Of a stretch of 64,000 nt of DNA, positions 1-8,191 are shown piece by piece. The stretch comes from Anaerocolumna xylanovorans DSM 12503. Its GTDB lineage: Bacteria > Bacillota > Clostridia > Lachnospirales > Lachnospiraceae. The position numbers were made by a program, and so were the translations under genes. The notes below the pieces were generated by a model that saw only the letters and a program-made list of their open reading frames with translations, did not search any database and was not told where the DNA came from. How positions within the stretch are numbered: the stretch's first letter is position 1; the number at the start of each line of letters is the position of its first letter. The DNA lies in the NCBI RefSeq assembly GCF_900143645.1, contig NZ_FRFD01000003.1:558001-622000 (forward strand), in the 5' to 3' direction.

Positions 1-1
1 A

Positions 2-232
2 TTCGGAGGTTCTGACGATGCAGGCAGCGTGATGATCGACCAGATTACCGGAGGGTATCAGCCCTGGTTTACACCGGTCTTAGAAACACTCATACACGGT
101 GAACTTCCGGGGGAAGTAGAGAGCCTTTTCTTCTGTCTTCAGACCGGTATCGGGGTGGGCATTATAGCTTTTATTATGGGACGCTTCGTAGAGCGTAAAA
201 GGTGGACTGCCGGTAAGGCGGATAAAGCATGA
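2..232 (+). CDS. cbiN: CbiN, cobalt ECF transporter subunit (3' part only)
   Basis: The 5' end lies outside the window; the reading frame is open from base 2 to the stop at 232. What remains shows the CbiN C-terminal half: FGGSDDAG, then a Y-x-PW segment, an ESLFFCLQTGIG stretch leading into a transmembrane helix (about 20 residues) and a short basic tail. CbiN is the small membrane component that works with CbiM, CbiQ and CbiO to import cobalt for corrin synthesis. The stop overlaps the start of the next gene by four bases (ATGA), so the two are translationally coupled in one cobalamin operon. Upstream cbiM and a possible cobalamin riboswitch cannot be seen here. Confidence 0.9.
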   Translation, partial: FGGSDDAGSVMIDQITGGYQPWFTPVLETLIHGELPGEVESLFFCLQTGIGVGIIAFIMGRFVERKRWTAGKADKA

Positions 233-1008
233 AAAAAGGCATTCTGATTGTAAGCTTTGGAACTACATATAGAGAAACCAGAGAAAAAAATATTGAAAGA
301 ATGGTAACAGCAGTCCGGGAAGCTTTCCCGGACTGGCAGGTCTGCCAGGCATATTCCAGTAATACTGTAAGAAATATCTTAAAAAAGAGGGATAACCTGA
401 TTATCCCCGAACCCAGGGAAGCACTGCTTCAGATGAAAGAGGATGGGATTACCCAGGCTGCCATACTTCCTACCCATATTATTGATGGTATTGAAAATAA
501 CCGGATGAAGCAGACGATTAGAGAATGCCGTGACTTATTTACTAAGATTACGACAGCCAGCGTTCTTTTAGATAGGGAAGAAGACTACAAGGCCGTAGCA
601 AAAGAGCTATGGGAAGAGGTCAAAACTACTGCAAAAGATACTCCCGTAATTTTTATGGGGCATGGCTCACTGCATGAAGCAGATAAAAGTTATGAAAAGC
701 TGGAAAAAGAGCTAAGAAGCTATTCCCGAAAAGAAATTTATATTGCCACAGTGGAAGGCAGTATTACCATTGAGCCAGTAATAGAACGGCTGAAAGCTCT
801 TAAGAGAAAAGAAAAAAACGTCCTTTTGATGCCCTTTATGCTGGTAGCAGGAGACCATGCAACCAATGATATGGCAGGAGAGAGTGATTCCTTTGCATCA
901 AGGTTAAGGGCAGAGGGTTATGAAGCAAGATGTATATTAAAAGGGCTTGGTGAGTATAAGAGTATCCGTAATATTTACATTGAGCATTTGAAAGAAGTCT
1001 TAGAGTAA
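229..1008 (+). CDS. cbiK: Anaerobic sirohydrochlorin cobaltochelatase CbiK
   Basis: 259 residues, the usual CbiK length. It inserts cobalt into sirohydrochlorin, the committing step of the anaerobic cobalamin route, in the cytoplasm. The N-terminus has the family signature ILIVSFGTTYRETREKNI. The two chelatase histidines are visible in FMGHGSLHEAD (about residue 145) and in LVAGDHATNDMAGE (about residue 207). It starts inside the cbiN stop codon and is followed 30 bp later by cbiL, so the three genes form an operon tail. No oddities; class II chelatases such as HemH are a less likely reading. Confidence 0.95.
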   Translation: MKKGILIVSFGTTYRETREKNIERMVTAVREAFPDWQVCQAYSSNTVRNILKKRDNLIIPEPREALLQMKEDGITQAAILPTHIIDGIENNRMKQTIRECRDLFTKITTASVLLDREEDYKAVAKELWEEVKTTAKDTPVIFMGHGSLHEADKSYEKLEKELRSYSRKEIYIATVEGSITIEPVIERLKALKRKEKNVLLMPFMLVAGDHATNDMAGESDSFASRLRAEGYEARCILKGLGEYKSIRNIYIEHLKEVLE

Positions 1009-1038
1009 GATATTAATTTTGGAAAGGCTGTAACATAA

Positions 1039-1749
1039 ATGAGAAGTATTTTATATGGAATAGGGGTGGGGCCGGGAGATCCGGAACTGCTGACATTAAA
1101 AGCATTACGGTGTATCAAAGAAAGCGATGTTATCATTCTGCCTTCACAGCCGAAGGAGGAATGCTATGCCTATAACATTGTCAAAAAAGTATATCCGCAG
1201 ATTGATGAAAAAGAAATTGTATGCCTGCCTTTTCCTATGATAAAAGAGAAAGAAAAGCTTAAAAAAGCCCATGATGAGATTTATGGCAGGATAGCGGAAT
1301 ACCTGGCAGAGCAAAAAGCGGTAGCTTTCCTGACTATTGGAGATCCTTGTGTGTATTCCACCTACAGCTACATTCATACCCGAGTGACAGAGGACGGAGG
1401 AAATGCAGTTATTATAAATGGAGTCCCATCCTTTTGCGCAGTTTCCGGGGCACTTGGTATTTCTTTGGGGGATAATAAGGATGAGATACATATCATCCCT
1501 GCCTCTTATGATATCATGGATACACTCAATCTAAAGGGGACCAGAATCTATATGAAGTCCGGGGAGAAGCTAAAAGATCTGAAAGAAGCCCTTCTTAAGC
1601 ATGGGCCTGAAAAATACGAGGTTTATGCGGTCTCAAACTGCGGTATGGAGAATGAGAAGATAAGGATAGGACTTAATAGCCTGGATGAAAAAAGCGGTTA
1701 TCTGACAGTGGTAATTGTGAAAGAAAAGAAAGCTTTGACTATCTCCTAA
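1039..1749 (+). CDS. cbiL: Cobalt-factor II C20-methyltransferase CbiL
   Basis: 236 residues, normal for this SAM-dependent tetrapyrrole methylase. It methylates C20 of cobalt-factor II (or precorrin-2) after CbiK has inserted cobalt. Visible motifs: the N-terminal GIGVGPGDPELLTLKA loop, the central FLTIGDPCVYSTYSY segment and GVPSFCAVSGALG, all typical of CbiL/CobI. It follows cbiK with a 30-bp gap containing GGAAAGG, so it is probably on the same mRNA. It appears to be the last corrin gene here: the next gene is a transporter of another family, with no terminator seen between them. Confidence 0.93.
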   Translation: MRSILYGIGVGPGDPELLTLKALRCIKESDVIILPSQPKEECYAYNIVKKVYPQIDEKEIVCLPFPMIKEKEKLKKAHDEIYGRIAEYLAEQKAVAFLTIGDPCVYSTYSYIHTRVTEDGGNAVIINGVPSFCAVSGALGISLGDNKDEIHIIPASYDIMDTLNLKGTRIYMKSGEKLKDLKEALLKHGPEKYEVYAVSNCGMENEKIRIGLNSLDEKSGYLTVVIVKEKKALTIS

Positions 1750-1805
1750 AACAAATGTACAATAAATATCGTACAATTATGAACGGACAGAAAGAAGCGG
1801 ACAAA

Positions 1806-2714
1806 ATGCAGCAGTTAATAAATCTTCAGTTTACCATGTTTAGTATGATAGCTGCGGGAGTAATCCTGAAAAAAATTGGAATCATCGGAGAGGAAGGACA
1901 GAAGAACCTGACAGATTTGGTAATCTATCTGATACTGCCCTGTAATATCATAAAATCCTTTATGGTTGAATTTTCAACGAATATATTAGTTACCTTTGCA
2001 GGGGTTCTGATAATATCTGTACTGATACAGATAGGCTGTACCATACTTGGACATGTTCTGTATAATAGAATTGAACTGCCCAAGAAGAAATGCCTGCAAT
2101 ACGGTACCATCTGTTCCAATGCGGGCTTTTTGGGAAATCCGGTAGCAGAAGGAGTCTTTGGAACTATGGGACTTACCTTGGCATCCATTTATCTCATTCC
2201 CCAGAGAATTGTTATGTGGTCTGCCGGGATTTCCGTATTCACAGAATCTCCCGATAAAAAGACACTGGTAAAAAAGGTGCTTACACATCCATGTATTATA
2301 GCCTGTATAGCTGGAATTCTGCTTATGGTAAGCCAGTATAAGCTGCCGGGCTTTTTGGTATCCTCCATACAGACTCTTAGCAATTGCAATACAGCTCTTT
2401 CCATGATGGTAATCGGCATGATACTTGCCGATATTAATATAAAGCAAATGTTAGACTGGAAGGTTTGCTACTATACGGTAATCCGGCTGATATTAATCCC
2501 ATTGGTTATTTACATACCCTGCAGAATTCTTAATCTGGATCCATTGGTAACCGGAGTCTGTGTATTGCTGGCAGCAATGCCTGCCGGTGCAACCACAAGT
2601 ATTCTTGCATCAAAATATAACGGAGATGCTGCTTTTGCAACCAATCTGGTCATCTTTTCGACACTGGTATCCCTGATTACAACACCGGTATGGAGTGCCA
2701 TCCTTCTAGTGTGA
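1806..2714 (+). CDS. AEC-family (auxin efflux carrier-like) membrane transporter
   Basis: About 302 residues with roughly ten hydrophobic helices in two halves, as in the AEC/PIN-type permeases that move malonate, malate or related organic acids; substrate unknown. The start at 1806 (MQQLINLQFTMFSM) gives the normal family N-terminus; in-frame ATGs at 1755 and 1779 add an unusual polar leader and lack a good ribosome binding site. The segment LILPCNIIKSFM and the C-terminal MPAGATTSILASKY are typical of the family. Its last codons overlap the last codons of the convergent GntR gene by nine bases, so no terminator fits between them. It may be read through from the cobalamin operon, but no link in function is evident. 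Confidence 0.8.
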   Translation: MQQLINLQFTMFSMIAAGVILKKIGIIGEEGQKNLTDLVIYLILPCNIIKSFMVEFSTNILVTFAGVLIISVLIQIGCTILGHVLYNRIELPKKKCLQYGTICSNAGFLGNPVAEGVFGTMGLTLASIYLIPQRIVMWSAGISVFTESPDKKTLVKKVLTHPCIIACIAGILLMVSQYKLPGFLVSSIQTLSNCNTALSMMVIGMILADINIKQMLDWKVCYYTVIRLILIPLVIYIPCRILNLDPLVTGVCVLLAAMPAGATTSILASKYNGDAAFATNLVIFSTLVSLITTPVWSAILLV

Positions 2715-3479
2715 AAAAGACAATTTATTCAATGTGAAGTTAATGTTAGTAGTGTCCACCGGAATATAATGCTTCGTTACAATAAAAGGTATTTTTCTGT
2801 CATCTGACAGCGTTTCCTGTATCATTAAGAAATGTCCTTTTTCAGATAAGGTATATTTCTGGGCGGTGAAGTTGCCGGCACCGGAAAAACGTATGTTAAT
2901 ACGTGTATTATCTGATTTCTCATAAACGGCTTTTTGAATAAAATTCAGAAAGCTTATGTTATCTTTTAAATCAATATCATATTTCGTAATAGTCTCAACA
3001 GGCAGAAAAGAAAGTGAATAGGCAAATACCCGGTCCTCATTTTTATACCACCTGTCAGCAATCACAACAACAGGTGTTTTCTGCTGAAGGGTCCTTGCTA
3101 TAGATTCGGAAGGCGGTTCAATCCGAAATTCCAGCTCCGTCTTATCCGGGGTAATGGAGCACCAGTTGTAAACGGGATGGCCTGTAAATGGGTGTTCAAA
3201 AGAGACCGTATTTTTCTCATCCATAATAAAGGTTCCTTTTCCTCTGATGTTATTGATTAAACCGTCTTCTTTTAACAGGGAAAGGGCCTGGCGAAGGGTC
3301 ATCCTGCTTACGCCCATCATTCTGGCAAGTTCGGGTTCACTTGGAAGCTGGCTTCCCGGCTGGAATTCACCATGAATAATTTTAAGATAAAGAGCATCGT
3401 ATATCTTAACATATTTCAGCTTCTTCTGTTTTTCTTCTGAAATATTTGTTTCTAATCTGTTGTTATCCTCTATATTCAT
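2706..3479 (-). CDS. GntR/HutC-family transcriptional regulator
   Basis: 257 residues: winged HTH at about 22-90 (QLPSEPELARMMGVSRMTL, then the wing IRGKGTFI) followed by a UTRA ligand-binding domain at about 105-245. HutC-type regulators normally sense a small metabolite and repress the neighbouring pathway. It is preceded by AAAGGAGACAGT and is divergent from the uridine phosphorylase gene; a perfect palindrome TTGTCTAGACAA lies just upstream of its own start and a related AGACA/TGTCT dyad lies upstream of the phosphorylase. Inference: it controls itself and the nucleoside gene. Ligand unknown. Confidence 0.85.
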   Translation of the reverse strand: MNIEDNNRLETNISEEKQKKLKYVKIYDALYLKIIHGEFQPGSQLPSEPELARMMGVSRMTLRQALSLLKEDGLINNIRGKGTFIMDEKNTVSFEHPFTGHPVYNWCSITPDKTELEFRIEPPSESIARTLQQKTPVVVIADRWYKNEDRVFAYSLSFLPVETITKYDIDLKDNISFLNFIQKAVYEKSDNTRINIRFSGAGNFTAQKYTLSEKGHFLMIQETLSDDRKIPFIVTKHYIPVDTTNINFTLNKLSFSH

Positions 3480-3489
3480 ACTGTCTCCT

Positions 3490-3501
3490 TTGTCTAGACA
3501 A
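3490..3501. promoter_or_regulatory. Palindromic GntR-type operator
   Basis: TTGTCTAGACAA is a perfect 12-bp palindrome 11 bp upstream of the GntR start codon. GTCTAGAC cores are typical sites for HutC/PhnF-type regulators, so this is a likely autoregulatory operator. The 3502-3680 stretch between it and the promoter of the next gene is AT-rich and shows no gene. Confidence 0.6.
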
Positions 3502-3680
3502 GTTGCTTGACGAATATCTAACTATTCCAAGTATACCCTAATTAATATGGCATGTCAAATGCTATAAAAGCACAACAAGCTAAAGTAAAAGATAGAATAT
3601 TATAGTAATAATGTACAAATAATATAATGATATAATAAGGTATTGGGAATGATTTTACTGAAAGCCATGTGAATAAACAG

Positions 3681-3740
3681 TTGACAATATGGTAATATAA
3701 ATGGTATTATACATGTATAAATTAATAGACATACTTGTCT
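3681..3740 (+). promoter_or_regulatory. Uridine phosphorylase promoter with GntR-type dyad
   Basis: TTGACA (3681-3686), an 18-bp spacer and TATTAT (3705-3710) form a good sigma-A promoter. The dyad AGACATACTTGTCT (3727-3740) follows at the likely transcription start region and shares the AGACA/TGTCT half-sites of the operator near the divergent regulator. The -10 also contains TGGTATT, one base from the TGGTATA box used further along in the fructoselysine region. Confidence 0.6.
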
Positions 3741-3785
3741 AAAACAATCAGCTAAGTGAAGAGCAAATTTCAATTATATGTTTAG

Positions 3786-3821
3786 GAATATCAAATCAAA
3801 GATTGGTATTCACGAAAGGAG
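3786..3821 (+). repeat. Hairpin-RBS element, copy 1
   Basis: GAATATCAAATC, AAA, then a slightly decayed second arm GATTGGTATTC, followed directly by ACGAAAGGAG, the ribosome binding site of the uridine phosphorylase. The same arrangement recurs at 20300-20335 and 56758-56793, and as half copies at 27797-27812 and 43184-43208. Confidence 0.75.
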
Positions 3822-3826
3822 TCAAT

Positions 3827-4603
3827 ATGAAATACGCAGAAGAAGGAATGCAGTATCATCTTGCCATTAAAAAGGGAGATGTAGGAAGGTATGTGATTCT
3901 CCCGGGAGATCCCAAGAGATGCTCTATGATTGCCCAATATTTTGATGATGCCAAGTTAGTGGCAGACAGCAGGGAGTTTGTTACTTATACGGGATATCTG
4001 GAAGGAGAAAAGGTAAGTGTTACTTCTACCGGTATTGGCGGACCTTCTGCCTCCATAGCCATGGAAGAGCTTGTAAAGAGCGGTGCGGATACCTTTATCC
4101 GTGTTGGAACCTGCGGCGGCATGGACAAGGAAGTAAAAGGCGGAGATATTGTAGTTGCTACCGGTGCCATTCGTATGGAAGGTACCAGCAAAGAATATGC
4201 TCCTATTGAGTTCCCGGCAGTAGCTGATATTGAGGTTACCAATGCTTTAATACAGGCATCCAAGAACCTGGGAAATACCTACCATGCAGGAATAGTAGAA
4301 TGCAAGGATGCATTTTACGGACAGCACGAGCCTGAAACAAAGCCCGTAAGCTATGAATTAATGAGTAAATGGGAAGCCTGGCTCCGTTTGGGCTGCAAAG
4401 CTTCTGAAATGGAATCGGCAGCACTGTTTGTTGTAGCGAATTATTTGAGAGTTCGCTGCGGCTCTAATTTCCTGGTAGTTGCAAATCAGGAGAGAGAGAA
4501 GGCAGGCCTTGATAATCCGATAGTTCATGATACGGATGCAGCAGTTAAGGTTGGTGTAGAAGCACTTAGAATATTAATTAAACAGGACCGTTTAAATAAA
4601 TAA
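3827..4603 (+). CDS. Uridine phosphorylase family nucleoside phosphorylase
   Basis: 258 residues. It should cleave uridine (or a related nucleoside) with phosphate to base and ribose 1-phosphate in the cytoplasm. Family marks: YVILPGDPKRC near the N-terminus (phosphate-binding glycine/arginine loop), TSTGIGGPSASIAMEEL, RVGTCGGMDKEV (phosphate-contacting Arg) and SEMESAALFVVANY (ribose-binding Met-Glu). The ATG at 3827 is chosen because AAAGGAG lies 6 bp upstream and the protein then starts normally; an upstream TTG at 3803 lies inside the hairpin-RBS element. It is divergent from a GntR regulator and ends at a strong hairpin. Purine specificity cannot be excluded. Confidence 0.9.
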   Translation: MKYAEEGMQYHLAIKKGDVGRYVILPGDPKRCSMIAQYFDDAKLVADSREFVTYTGYLEGEKVSVTSTGIGGPSASIAMEELVKSGADTFIRVGTCGGMDKEVKGGDIVVATGAIRMEGTSKEYAPIEFPAVADIEVTNALIQASKNLGNTYHAGIVECKDAFYGQHEPETKPVSYELMSKWEAWLRLGCKASEMESAALFVVANYLRVRCGSNFLVVANQEREKAGLDNPIVHDTDAAVKVGVEALRILIKQDRLNK

Positions 4604-4617
4604 GGTTAAAAATTAAT

Positions 4618-4668
4618 GAAGCTGCGGATATCCGGATTGGTGTTAAGAATTCGGTTATCCGCAGCTTC
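4618..4668. terminator. Intrinsic hairpin between convergent genes
   Basis: GAAGCTGCGGATA pairs exactly with TATCCGCAGCTTC around a 25-base loop that itself contains TCCGGA. It lies 15 bp after the uridine phosphorylase stop. The T-run is weak (TTCTTTCATTT), so efficiency is uncertain; it could also serve the minus-strand gene ending at 4771. Confidence 0.65.
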
Positions 4669-4686
4669 TTTCATTTGTCTCAATAG

Positions 4687-4725
4687 GTTTCATTAAAAAG
4701 TTTCATTAAAAAGTTTCATTAAAAA
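4687..4725. repeat. Three tandem copies of a 13-bp unit
   Basis: GTTTCATTAAAAA occurs three times in perfect tandem (4687, 4700, 4713), followed by degenerate GTT-A-TAA units up to about 4750. It lies between the 3' ends of two convergent genes and has no visible coding role; replication slippage is the simple explanation. Confidence 0.9.
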
Positions 4726-4770
4726 GTTATATCAATAAGTTGTATCCGTAAGTTTGTTCAGAGATTTGCT

Positions 4771-6330
4771 TTATAATCTCTGGTATACAGGAACACCGTC
4801 TACAAATGTCAAGTCTACCCTTACACGGCGGACGTCTTCTAAGGCAGTCTTAAAAATGTTTTCGCTTAATACTGTAATATCTGCCTTTTTACCTTCTTCC
4901 AACGTACCCAGAATATCTTCACAGGATAAATTATAGGAACCGCCCCTGGTCCATGCCGTTAACAGCTCTGATACCGTAAGGGTGTTTTCCTTGTTATAAG
5001 GTTCTCCGCCTTCCGGGAACCAGCCGCCGCAGGCGTGGTAGATGGATTCTGGAATATTGTCAATCAGTAAGGGAAGATCTGTTGCGCAGGATATGGTAAC
5101 ATTGCTGTCGGCCATCTTTCTGCGGTTCCAGTAATAACGTCCCCGTTCTTTGCCGATTTTCTCTTCGATCATGGCAAGCTTACTGCTTCTTTTGGCTATT
5201 GACTGGATCTGCGGATAGATTTCTGCTATGATGCCAAGTTCTCCCATACGCGCTAAATCCACCGGATCACTGAATTCCAGATCCGTAATACTGTGGCGGT
5301 TTAACAGCTTTCCGTCGGGTTTCTTCTGGCATTTATCCAATATTTCGATTGCCTTATGAATGGCAGCGTCTCCCTGTGCATGAAGCGAGAAACGAAAGCC
5401 AAGCTTATCGGCTGCAAGTACTTCCTGTTCAATCTTTTCATAATCGATTTCCTGATTGCAGTAAAGTTCCGGAGCACAGGTGTAGGGTTCCTTTAAGTCA
5501 GCGCATAACTGGCTGACAGAACCGTCCGTCATTTTGTTAAATCCTAAGAAGCGGACAAACTCCCCGTGAAAATGGTCTCTCATTTCCAGGGCATACCCTA
5601 TATTGGCATCGGCACCAACAGGTTGGCTCATGAAATTAACACGAAGAGTCAACTGTGAGGTCTTCTCCAATTCTTCTAAAATATCAGTAAAGCCATAGAA
5701 ATCATCAAAACCCATCTCTTTTACAGAGGTAACACCCCTGCTGTTTAACATTGCCATATAGTCTTTAAAGGCAGATATGATAAATTCCCGGTTGCTTAAT
5801 ACCTCTTTTAACAGCCTCCAATAGCTTTCAGGATAGCAGGAGGCGGGTGTGAACTGGTATAGGTCCATTGCAGACTTATTTATGATGCAGGTCTCACCGT
5901 TTCTTTCAAATAATATAACGGGAGTGGAGCCAAAGGCATCTTCGATTGCCTGTAAGGTGTTGCTGTCATTTGGAAAAGCTTCCATATTCCATCCGTGTCC
6001 CAGAACAAGAGTACCGTTAAACAGAGGGGATTCTTTCAGAAGCAGGATAGCTTCTAAGGCAGTAGCCGCCTTACTGATATCAACACCTGCAGAACCTGTT
6101 ACAAATCCGGTAAAAAAGCAGTGAACATCAGAAAAACCAGGACAGATTACCTTATCACCCAAGTCATAGATTTTAGTATTTTGGGAAATGAATTCGCAGC
6201 CGTCACCGGTACCTGCAGAGAGTATTTTGTTACCCGATACAGCTACATAGCCATTTATAAGGGGAGTGTCCGAGGCTGTGAATATTGCAGTAGAACGCAG
6301 TAAAATATCTGCGGTTTGTTTATTTGACAT
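4771..6330 (-). CDS. YtcJ-type amidohydrolase with altered metal motif
   Basis: 519 residues, the length of the YtcJ/NfdA branch of the amidohydrolase superfamily, which hydrolyse N-acyl or amide bonds with a metal centre; substrate unknown. Visible: N-terminal beta-sandwich strand, ICPGFSDVHCFF at the usual HxH position, SLHAQGDAAIHKAIE, a late RHSITDLE segment and SCATDLPLL carrying the catalytic Asp. The HxH pair is H70 and F72, so one expected metal ligand is missing. The start has GAAAGGAG upstream. It is divergent from frlB and its promoter carries the same TGGTATA box, suggesting a role in Amadori-compound use (inference), for example releasing an amine or amino acid from an N-blocked substrate. 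Confidence 0.85.
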   Translation of the reverse strand: MSNKQTADILLRSTAIFTASDTPLINGYVAVSGNKILSAGTGDGCEFISQNTKIYDLGDKVICPGFSDVHCFFTGFVTGSAGVDISKAATALEAILLLKESPLFNGTLVLGHGWNMEAFPNDSNTLQAIEDAFGSTPVILFERNGETCIINKSAMDLYQFTPASCYPESYWRLLKEVLSNREFIISAFKDYMAMLNSRGVTSVKEMGFDDFYGFTDILEELEKTSQLTLRVNFMSQPVGADANIGYALEMRDHFHGEFVRFLGFNKMTDGSVSQLCADLKEPYTCAPELYCNQEIDYEKIEQEVLAADKLGFRFSLHAQGDAAIHKAIEILDKCQKKPDGKLLNRHSITDLEFSDPVDLARMGELGIIAEIYPQIQSIAKRSSKLAMIEEKIGKERGRYYWNRRKMADSNVTISCATDLPLLIDNIPESIYHACGGWFPEGGEPYNKENTLTVSELLTAWTRGGSYNLSCEDILGTLEEGKKADITVLSENIFKTALEDVRRVRVDLTFVDGVPVYQRL

Positions 6331-6421
6331 AATATGCTCCTTTCAATTTTAAATGACATGCTTTGGATGCGGTTTCCAAAACAGTCTGGTTGAAAGGTTA
6401 TATATGAGTGATGGATAAATA

Positions 6422-6463
6422 TATACCAATTAATAATATACCACAGAGAAGGAAAAGAATCAA
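6422..6463 (-). promoter_or_regulatory. Amidohydrolase promoter with TGGTATA boxes
   Basis: Read on the minus strand: TTGATT (6463-6458), 17-bp spacer, TATATT (6440-6435). A TGGTATA box (6443-6437) overlaps the -10, and a second one (6428-6422) follows 15 bp later. The same box placement is found at the frlB and permease promoters, so these genes probably share a repressor. Confidence 0.65.
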
Positions 6464-6483
6464 TATTCTATTTTCAACGGGTA

Positions 6484-6531
6484 TTGACTCCCGCAGAAAG
6501 TAGTGGTATAGTTAAATTGTAAATTGGTATA
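6484..6531 (+). promoter_or_regulatory. frlB promoter with two TGGTATA boxes
   Basis: TTGACT (6484-6489), 17-bp spacer, TATAGT (6507-6512). TGGTATA boxes at 6504-6510 (on the -10) and 6525-6531, 21 bp apart on the same face of the helix. Probable binding sites for one of the two GntR regulators downstream (inference). Confidence 0.7.
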
Positions 6532-6627
6532 GAAACACATGAATCATATCTATGCCATATCAACTTTCCATACACACTTTGCAGACAGGAACCAACGGAT
6601 GGAAATTGATAATGAAGGAGATAATAT

Positions 6628-7623
6628 ATGCTTAAATTCGATGAAGAAAAACAGAGAAACGGTATAAATGGTGCGTTGGCACTTAGAGACAGAATTAATG
6701 AAGTTGCAGACAGGATTTGTGAGGAAGGCTATCGAAATATCTGCTGGTTAGGTATTGGCGGCACGTATGCCTCCTGCATGCAGACACTGGTTCACATGAA
6801 TGAATTCACAGAAATTGATACATTTGTCGAAAATGCCGCGGAATACTGCGCGACAGGTAACAGGCGGATTGGCAAGGGCAGTATTGTAATCATCTCATCT
6901 GTCACCGGAAGTACGGAAGAAATGGTACGCGGCGTAGAGAAAGCACAGGAAGCAGGTGCGAAAGTATTTGGTTTTATTGATGTTGAGACAGCGGCCCTGG
7001 CACAGATGGTGGATTATGAGATTGCCTATCCTGCCAATGAGCAGTTAAAGTTCTTTATGGCGGCAGACCGTTTTATGTTCAACAAAAGAGAATTCCCGGA
7101 ATATAACCGTTTCTACGAAGAAATGGATGCCCACCTGGCAAGTGCTTTAATAGAGGCAGAAAAGGAAGCGGACGAATTCGGCAGAGAGTTTGCTAAAAAG
7201 CATAAAGATGATGCAATCCATTACTTTGTCGGTGCCGGAAACCAGTGGGGGGCTGCCTATTCCTATGCTATGTGCTACTGGGAAGAACAGCACTGGATCC
7301 GTACAAAGTCCATCCATGCAGCAGAATTTTTCCATGGTATGCTGGAGATTGTTGAACGGGATACGCCGGTGACGGTATTTGTAGGAGAAGATTCCCAGCG
7401 TGAATTGGCAGAGAGAGTAGCAAAATTCCTGCCCCGTATCTGCGGTAACTACACTGTTATTGATACAAAGGACTATGCCTTGACAGGATTCAGCGAAGAA
7501 TTCAGAGGCTATATCTCTCATCTTGTAATGCGTGCCGTTACCCAGAGGATTGATGTTTATATTGAACAGCTTAACTGTCATCCGATGGAAATCCGCCGTT
7601 ATTACAGACGTCTGGATTATTAG
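6628..7623 (+). CDS. frlB: Fructoselysine-6-phosphate deglycase-like SIS protein FrlB
   Basis: 331 residues with two SIS (sugar isomerase) domains at about 25-160 and 185-300. FrlB-type deglycases split a 6-phosphorylated Amadori compound into glucose 6-phosphate and the free amino acid. Support: first SIS site IGGTYASC, a phospho-sugar binding SSVTGSTEEMV loop, the catalytic-region segment AAEFFHGMLEIVE, and the C-terminal HPMEIRRYYRRLDY, which closely matches the FrlB ending (RRYY...Y). A good ribosome binding site (GAAGGAG) precedes the ATG. It is followed by a terminator, then by a permease, a PfkB kinase of FrlD type and two GntR regulators. The exact amino acid attached to the sugar cannot be told. 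Confidence 0.85.
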   Translation: MLKFDEEKQRNGINGALALRDRINEVADRICEEGYRNICWLGIGGTYASCMQTLVHMNEFTEIDTFVENAAEYCATGNRRIGKGSIVIISSVTGSTEEMVRGVEKAQEAGAKVFGFIDVETAALAQMVDYEIAYPANEQLKFFMAADRFMFNKREFPEYNRFYEEMDAHLASALIEAEKEADEFGREFAKKHKDDAIHYFVGAGNQWGAAYSYAMCYWEEQHWIRTKSIHAAEFFHGMLEIVERDTPVTVFVGEDSQRELAERVAKFLPRICGNYTVIDTKDYALTGFSEEFRGYISHLVMRAVTQRIDVYIEQLNCHPMEIRRYYRRLDY

Positions 7624-7675
7624 AAAAATACGGCTGCCTGTAAAATGTGATGTTATATTCAAATTATATCGTTAT

Positions 7676-7713
7676 AAAAAGGTATCACCGGAGTGTTTGG
7701 TGATACCTTTTTT
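7676..7713 (+). terminator. Rho-independent terminator after frlB
   Basis: AAAAAGGTATCACC pairs perfectly with GGTGATACCTTTTT around a nine-base loop, ending in a T-run. The following stretch to about 8040 is very AT-rich and holds no gene that I can see. Confidence 0.9.
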
Positions 7714-8042
7714 GCGGCTGTGAATTAGTAAATCCGGTGATATATAAGTGAGTGGAAATGCAGCCTGGTATATTTGCAGGGGAGAAGGAGAAAAATGCAA
7801 TTGTATTCCAGACTCTTTCCTTTATATAAATGATGAATTGGTAATGAAATTATGATTAGATATATAATATATCTGAAATGAAAATATTTATAAAAGATAA
7901 CTACAGTTTGTAAATATTGAGAAATAGGAAAAATACCATATCATTTCTTTGTATCTATGAGATATATTGTATAAAATAACAATAAAAATTTATGCATAAT
8001 GACAAATATATAAAAAGCAACTATATAAGTACTATATTTTTA

Positions 8043-8090
8043 TTGACCACTTTATAAAAAAGTGGTATATTAAAGATGCAAAGTGGTATG
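8043..8090 (+). promoter_or_regulatory. Permease promoter with two TGGTAT boxes
   Basis: TTGACC (8043-8048), 17-bp spacer, TATATT (8066-8071). TGGTATA at 8063-8069 overlaps the -10 and TGGTATG at 8084-8090 lies exactly 21 bp further, the same geometry as in front of frlB. About 100 bp of leader follow before the permease start. Confidence 0.7.
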
Positions 8091-8191
8091 GAAACGATAG
8101 AAGGTTATATATTGGGTGTAAAACTGTGAAAAGCAAAAACATATGGACTAAAAGGCGGTTTTTAGTTCACCACTAAATGGGAGGAAACAGT

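Noticed and set aside
4687..4725. Three regular repeats as a possible CRISPR remnant
   Set aside because: Units are directly adjacent with no spacers, are only 13 bp long and AT-rich, and no cas gene is in the window.
7714..8040. AT-rich 330-bp gap after frlB as a small RNA or gene
   Set aside because: No open frame with a ribosome binding site, no stable hairpin beyond the frlB terminator, and only low-complexity sequence up to the permease promoter.
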